From: Burkholderia latens
GTDB taxonomy: Bacteria; Pseudomonadota; Gammaproteobacteria; Burkholderiales; Burkholderiaceae
DNA: 64,000 nucleotides
Assembly: GCF_902499045.1 (NCBI RefSeq)
Contig: NZ_CABVPL010000006.1
Span: forward strand, 124,001-188,000
Direction: 5' to 3'
Positions 61,179-64,000 of this stretch are shown here, one piece after another. Under the pieces are notes generated by a model that saw only the letters and a program-made list of their open reading frames with translations, searched no databases and was not told where the DNA came from. The first letter of the stretch is position 1. Each line of letters begins with the position of its first letter. The translations under genes and the position numbers were made by a program.

Positions 61179-61925
61179 ATGCTGACGCCCGTCGCCACAC
61201 GTCCCGCCGCCACGCCCCATGCAGGCAGCTGGGCTCCCCGCCAGGCACCGCACTGCTCGTCGTGCGCGATGCGGCATCTATGCATGCCGCAAGGCCTCGC
61301 ACCCGAGGCGCTCAGCCGCCTCGAAGCGGTGATCTGCGCGGCGCGCCCGGTCAAGCGCGGCGAAGCGCTCTTCCGCGAAGGCGACGCGTTCGACAACCTG
61401 TACGCGGTGCGCTCCGGTTCGCTGAAAACCGTCGCCACGCGCCACGACGGCCGCGAGCAGGTCACGGGCCTGCATCTCGCGGGCGAAGCGCTCGGCCTCG
61501 ATGGCATCTGCGACGACACGCATCCGCGCACCGCGGTCGCGCTGGAAGACAGCTCCGTCTGCGTGATTCCGTACGCGGCCCTCAAGTCGCTGTGCTCGGA
61601 AGCCGGCTCGATGCAGTTGCGCATGCACAAGCTGATGAGCGAGCAGATCGTGCGCGAAACGACGCAAACCATGCTGCTCGGTTCGCTGAACGCGGAGGAA
61701 CGCGTCGCCGCATTCCTGCTCGACGTGTCGTCGCGCTACCTGAAGCGCGGCTACTCGCCGTCGGAATTCAACCTGCGGATGACCCGCGAAGACATCGGCA
61801 GCTACCTCGGCATGACGCTCGAAACGGTAAGCCGCACGCTGTCGAAGTTCCAGAAACGCGGCCTGATCGAGATGCATGGCCGCCTCGTGCAGATCGTCGA
61901 CTTCGACGGCCTGCATCACGTGTGA
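61179..61925 (+). CDS. fnr: FNR-type [4Fe-4S] transcriptional regulator
   Basis: 248 aa CRP/FNR protein. The cluster cysteines are present: HCSSCAMRHLC (about 26, 29, 35) and a fourth in LGLDGICDDTHPR (about 109). cNMP-binding-like fold (about 50-160), a dimer helix, and a C-terminal helix-turn-helix with REDIGSYLGMTLETVSRTLSKF, whose E-xx-SR is the FNR half-site contact (TTGAT). An oxygen sensor that should activate low-oxygen genes. GGAG lies 9 bases upstream. Confidence 0.92.
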   Translation: MLTPVATRPAATPHAGSWAPRQAPHCSSCAMRHLCMPQGLAPEALSRLEAVICAARPVKRGEALFREGDAFDNLYAVRSGSLKTVATRHDGREQVTGLHLAGEALGLDGICDDTHPRTAVALEDSSVCVIPYAALKSLCSEAGSMQLRMHKLMSEQIVRETTQTMLLGSLNAEERVAAFLLDVSSRYLKRGYSPSEFNLRMTREDIGSYLGMTLETVSRTLSKFQKRGLIEMHGRLVQIVDFDGLHHV

Positions 61926-61983
61926 TGCCGCGCGGCGCGCGCGTCGGCGCCGCCGCCCGTCCGCTCCCGCCCCTTGCGCACGA

Positions 61984-62877
61984 TCAGTCGAGAAACAGCG
62001 CGGCGCGCGCCTTCAGCGCCGCGCTGAAATCGTCGAGCCAGCCGATCGACAGCCGCCAGCTCTGCCAGTAGAGCTCGATGTCGACGGTCCGCCCGCGCGA
62101 CATGTCGACCAGTTCGCCGGCCGCCAGCTGGCGCTCGACCATCCGGTCCGGACACATTCCCCACCCGAGCCCCGTTTCACATGCGCGCAGGTAGCCCGCG
62201 ACGTGCGGAATCCAGTGTTGCGGCGGATCGAGATCCGCGCGCGTCACGCGCCGGATGAAACGCGCCTGCAAGCCGTCCTTCGGATTGAACATCACGCACG
62301 GCGCGCGGCGCAGCGCATCGCGCGTGATGCCCGCGCCAAAGTAGCGTTCGTGGAACGCCGGCGAACACACCGCGCGATAGCGGATGCGCCCGAGCCGCGT
62401 CGACCGGCAGCCCTGGATCGGCTCGGCCTGCGCGGTCACCGCACCCTGCACGCTGCCGTCGCGAATGCGCGCGGCCGTGTGGTCCTGATCGTCGATCACG
62501 AGGTCGAGCAAGGTTTCGCGCTCGGTGCAGAACGGCCCGACCGCATCGATGAACCAGGTCGCGACGCTGTCGTCGTTGACGGCCACGCGCAACGTCGGCC
62601 ACGCGCTCGCGATCTGGCCCGGCAGCGCGGGCATCCGGCCGCCGAGCTCCGCCTCGAGCAACTGCACGCGTTCGGTATGCCGGCACAGCAGCGCACCCGA
62701 CGTCGTCGCGACGCACGGCTGCCCGCGCTTGACGAGCACGCTGCCGACGCGCTCCTCCAGCAGTTTCACGCGCTGCGATACCGCCGACGGCGTGACGTTC
62801 AGCTCCTTGGCTGCCCGTTCGAACGAGCCGTGCCGGATCACGGCCGCGAGGGCGTCGAGCAATGCATAGTCGAGCAT
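61984..62877 (-). CDS. argP: LysR regulator ArgP/IciA-like
   Basis: 297 aa. N-terminal winged helix with LLDALAAVIRHGSFERAAKELNVTPSAVSQRVKLLEERVG, a near-perfect ArgP opening, and an effector domain with the FNPKDGLQARF segment found in ArgP/LysG. It is divergent from a LysE/ArgO exporter gene across 106 bp, the standard arrangement, so it should activate that gene in response to lysine or arginine. Confidence 0.92.
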   Translation of the reverse strand: MLDYALLDALAAVIRHGSFERAAKELNVTPSAVSQRVKLLEERVGSVLVKRGQPCVATTSGALLCRHTERVQLLEAELGGRMPALPGQIASAWPTLRVAVNDDSVATWFIDAVGPFCTERETLLDLVIDDQDHTAARIRDGSVQGAVTAQAEPIQGCRSTRLGRIRYRAVCSPAFHERYFGAGITRDALRRAPCVMFNPKDGLQARFIRRVTRADLDPPQHWIPHVAGYLRACETGLGWGMCPDRMVERQLAAGELVDMSRGRTVDIELYWQSWRLSIGWLDDFSAALKARAALFLD

Positions 62878-62983
62878 CAGTTTTCCTTAATCGGCATTAG
62901 GTGAATTAGCTTCTCTTATGTCCGGTCTGCCCGCAGACTAGCGCTAACCGTGTCACCCGTCTACTGCTTCACCTTCTCCCATC

Positions 62984-63604
62984 ATGAACTGGATCGCCTT
63001 TTCCCACGGCGCCGCGCTGTGCGGGTCGCTCATCGTCACCATCGGCGCGCAGAACGCGTTCGTGCTCCGCCAAGGCATCATGCGCTCGCATGTCGGCAAG
63101 ATCGTGCTGTTGTGCGCGCTGTCCGACATGATCCTGATCGGCGCGGGGGTCGGCGGCGCGTCGGTGCTCGTCGAACGCTATCCGACCTTCGTCCACGTGG
63201 TGCTGTACGTCGGCCTTGCGTATCTCGCGTGGTTCGGCGTCAATGCGCTGCGCCGCGCGTTCAAGCCGGGGCACGAAACGCTCGAGGTGCGCGGCGACGC
63301 CGTCGCGCCGCCGCCGCAAGGCGCGGTCGCGATCGTGCTGATGACGCTCGCGTTCACGTGGCTCAACCCGCACGTGTATCTCGATACGTTCCTGTTGATC
63401 GGCACGGCCGGTGCACGCGAGCCGGAAGGTGCGCGCGTCGCGTTCGCGATCGGCGCGATGACGGTCAGCATCGTATGGTTCCTCGGGCTCGGATACGGCG
63501 CGCGACTGCTCGCGCCGTGGTTCCGCAAGGCTGTCGCTTGGCGCGTGCTGGATGCCGCGATCGGCAGCATGGTGCTGTTTCTCGCGGCCGTGCAATTGCG
63601 ATAA
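62984..63604 (+). CDS. argO: lysine/arginine exporter (LysE/ArgO)
   Basis: 206 aa with six TM helices. The N-terminal GAQNAFVLRQGIMRSHVGKIVLLCALSDMIL and AFTWLNPHVYLDTFLLIG are the signature of the LysE/ArgO branch rather than RhtB. It exports basic amino acids, controlled by the divergent ArgP gene. A strong terminator follows. Confidence 0.93.
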   Translation: MNWIAFSHGAALCGSLIVTIGAQNAFVLRQGIMRSHVGKIVLLCALSDMILIGAGVGGASVLVERYPTFVHVVLYVGLAYLAWFGVNALRRAFKPGHETLEVRGDAVAPPPQGAVAIVLMTLAFTWLNPHVYLDTFLLIGTAGAREPEGARVAFAIGAMTVSIVWFLGLGYGARLLAPWFRKAVAWRVLDAAIGSMVLFLAAVQLR

Positions 63605-63626
63605 CGGCGGTCGCCACCGATCGATC

Positions 63627-63653
63627 ACGGGCGGCCGCATGCCGCCCGTTTTT
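63627..63653 (+). terminator. rho-independent terminator after argO
   Basis: ACGGGCGGC (63627-63635), CGCAT loop, GCCGCCCGT (63641-63649), then five T. A 9-bp perfect stem with a U-tract 22 bases after the argO stop. Confidence 0.85.
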
Positions 63654-63969
63654 CGTTGCGGCGCAGCGCCGCAAATCTCATGAACTCCGATCCGCACCGT
63701 ATCGGCGGCGGCCCGGCACCGCGAAATTCCGCTCCAGATCCAACCTGGCAGCACGAACCGTCTGCATAACGTACGCGGCGTCTGCGATGCAGCGCCATTT
63801 CTCCGCGTTCGCGGCCGCGGGCCGCCTGCACGATTCCGGCCGATGCGCGAGAATGTTCCGGTGTCCCGCGACAACGGCGAAAGCGCTTCGCCCATCCGCC
63901 GTCCCGTCGCATTCGTCTCGACCCATCCCGTCGTTCGATTCTTTCATCTCGCAGATATCGGAGAGAAAC
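63654..63969. other. 316-bp intergenic region
   Basis: Between the argO terminator and the gene starting at 63970. I see no credible open frame or dyad. It should hold the promoter of the downstream gene. Confidence 0.4.
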
Positions 63970-64000
63970 ATGGCACTACGCACCCTCGGCACGTCGGACA
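63970..64000 (+). CDS. start of a probable aldo/keto reductase
   Basis: Ten codons only (MALRTLGTSD) after a GGAGAGAAAC ribosome-binding stretch. The residues match the usual opening of aldo/keto reductases (LRTLGTSDL). Too short for certainty. Confidence 0.5.
   Translation, partial: MALRTLGTSD

Noticed and set aside
1-64000. Insertion sequences, prophage, tRNA or rRNA genes
   Set aside because: No transposase, integrase, phage structural genes, cloverleaf or rRNA-like stretch was seen.

Overview
The window is about 67% GC with the codon use and gene complement of a Burkholderia, most likely a member of the B. cepacia complex. The pca/pob genes, dctA, the ArgP/LysE-type exporter pair, EpsC-type serine acetyltransferase and DUF3005/DUF1289 proteins all fit that genus. 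The replicon cannot be told from the window. I saw no rRNA, tRNA, CRISPR array, insertion sequence or prophage. Nearly every base belongs to a gene or a short intergenic region, and the many long open frames opposite real genes are GC-rich shadows.

Region 1 (0-0.3 kb) is the 3' end of an hchA-like gene. Region 2 (0.3-23.2 kb) is the most unusual part: an island written almost wholly on the minus strand. It encodes an acyl-CoA dehydrogenase, an acyl-CoA synthetase, an SCP-x-type thiolase, a saccharopine-dehydrogenase-like reductase, a DadA/PuuB-type FAD oxidoreductase, two Tat-exported flavin amine oxidases each followed by a diheme cytochrome c4, and a RidA imine deaminase. It also encodes a phytanoyl-CoA-dioxygenase-like enzyme, an envelope module (MMPL/RND, DUF1302 barrel, DUF1329, YCF48 propeller), a 7-TM protein and two TetR regulators. 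Four copies of a compound intergenic element (two dyads 31-33 bp apart) stand before its operons and define it as a probable regulon. I infer uptake and oxidation of a hydrophobic amine-bearing compound, with periplasmic oxidation feeding electrons to cytochrome c; the substrate is unknown.

Region 3 (23.3-25.2 kb) is an OmpR/BaeS-type two-component system. Region 4 (25.4-33.1 kb) is a polyol utilisation operon: a CUT1-type ABC transporter, a zinc-type polyol dehydrogenase, an AraC regulator and xylulokinase, consistent with xylitol (or a similar polyol) to D-xylulose to xylulose 5-phosphate. Region 5 (33.1-37.6 kb) holds a MerR regulator fused to a P-loop domain with a textbook 19-bp-spacer promoter, an orphan small ORF, a GNAT acetyltransferase and a large secreted beta-propeller.

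Region 6 (37.6-46.6 kb) carries dctA, an MFS transporter, a DUF1289 protein, the nickel/cobalt module dmeR-dmeF with a G-tract operator, and chromate resistance chrB-chrA followed by a DUF3182 protein coupled to an alpha/beta hydrolase. Region 7 (47-56.1 kb) is a LysE exporter, a small protein, and the protocatechuate/4-hydroxybenzoate pathway pobA-pcaIJBDC-pcaK with a divergent LysR regulator and repeated PcaR-like boxes.

Region 8 (56.2-64 kb) has folE with a pteridine-reductase-like SDR, an EpsC-type serine acetyltransferase, two small conserved proteins, a UspA protein, an FNR-type regulator with its iron-sulfur cysteines, the divergent argP/argO pair ending in a strong terminator, and the first codons of a probable aldo/keto reductase.
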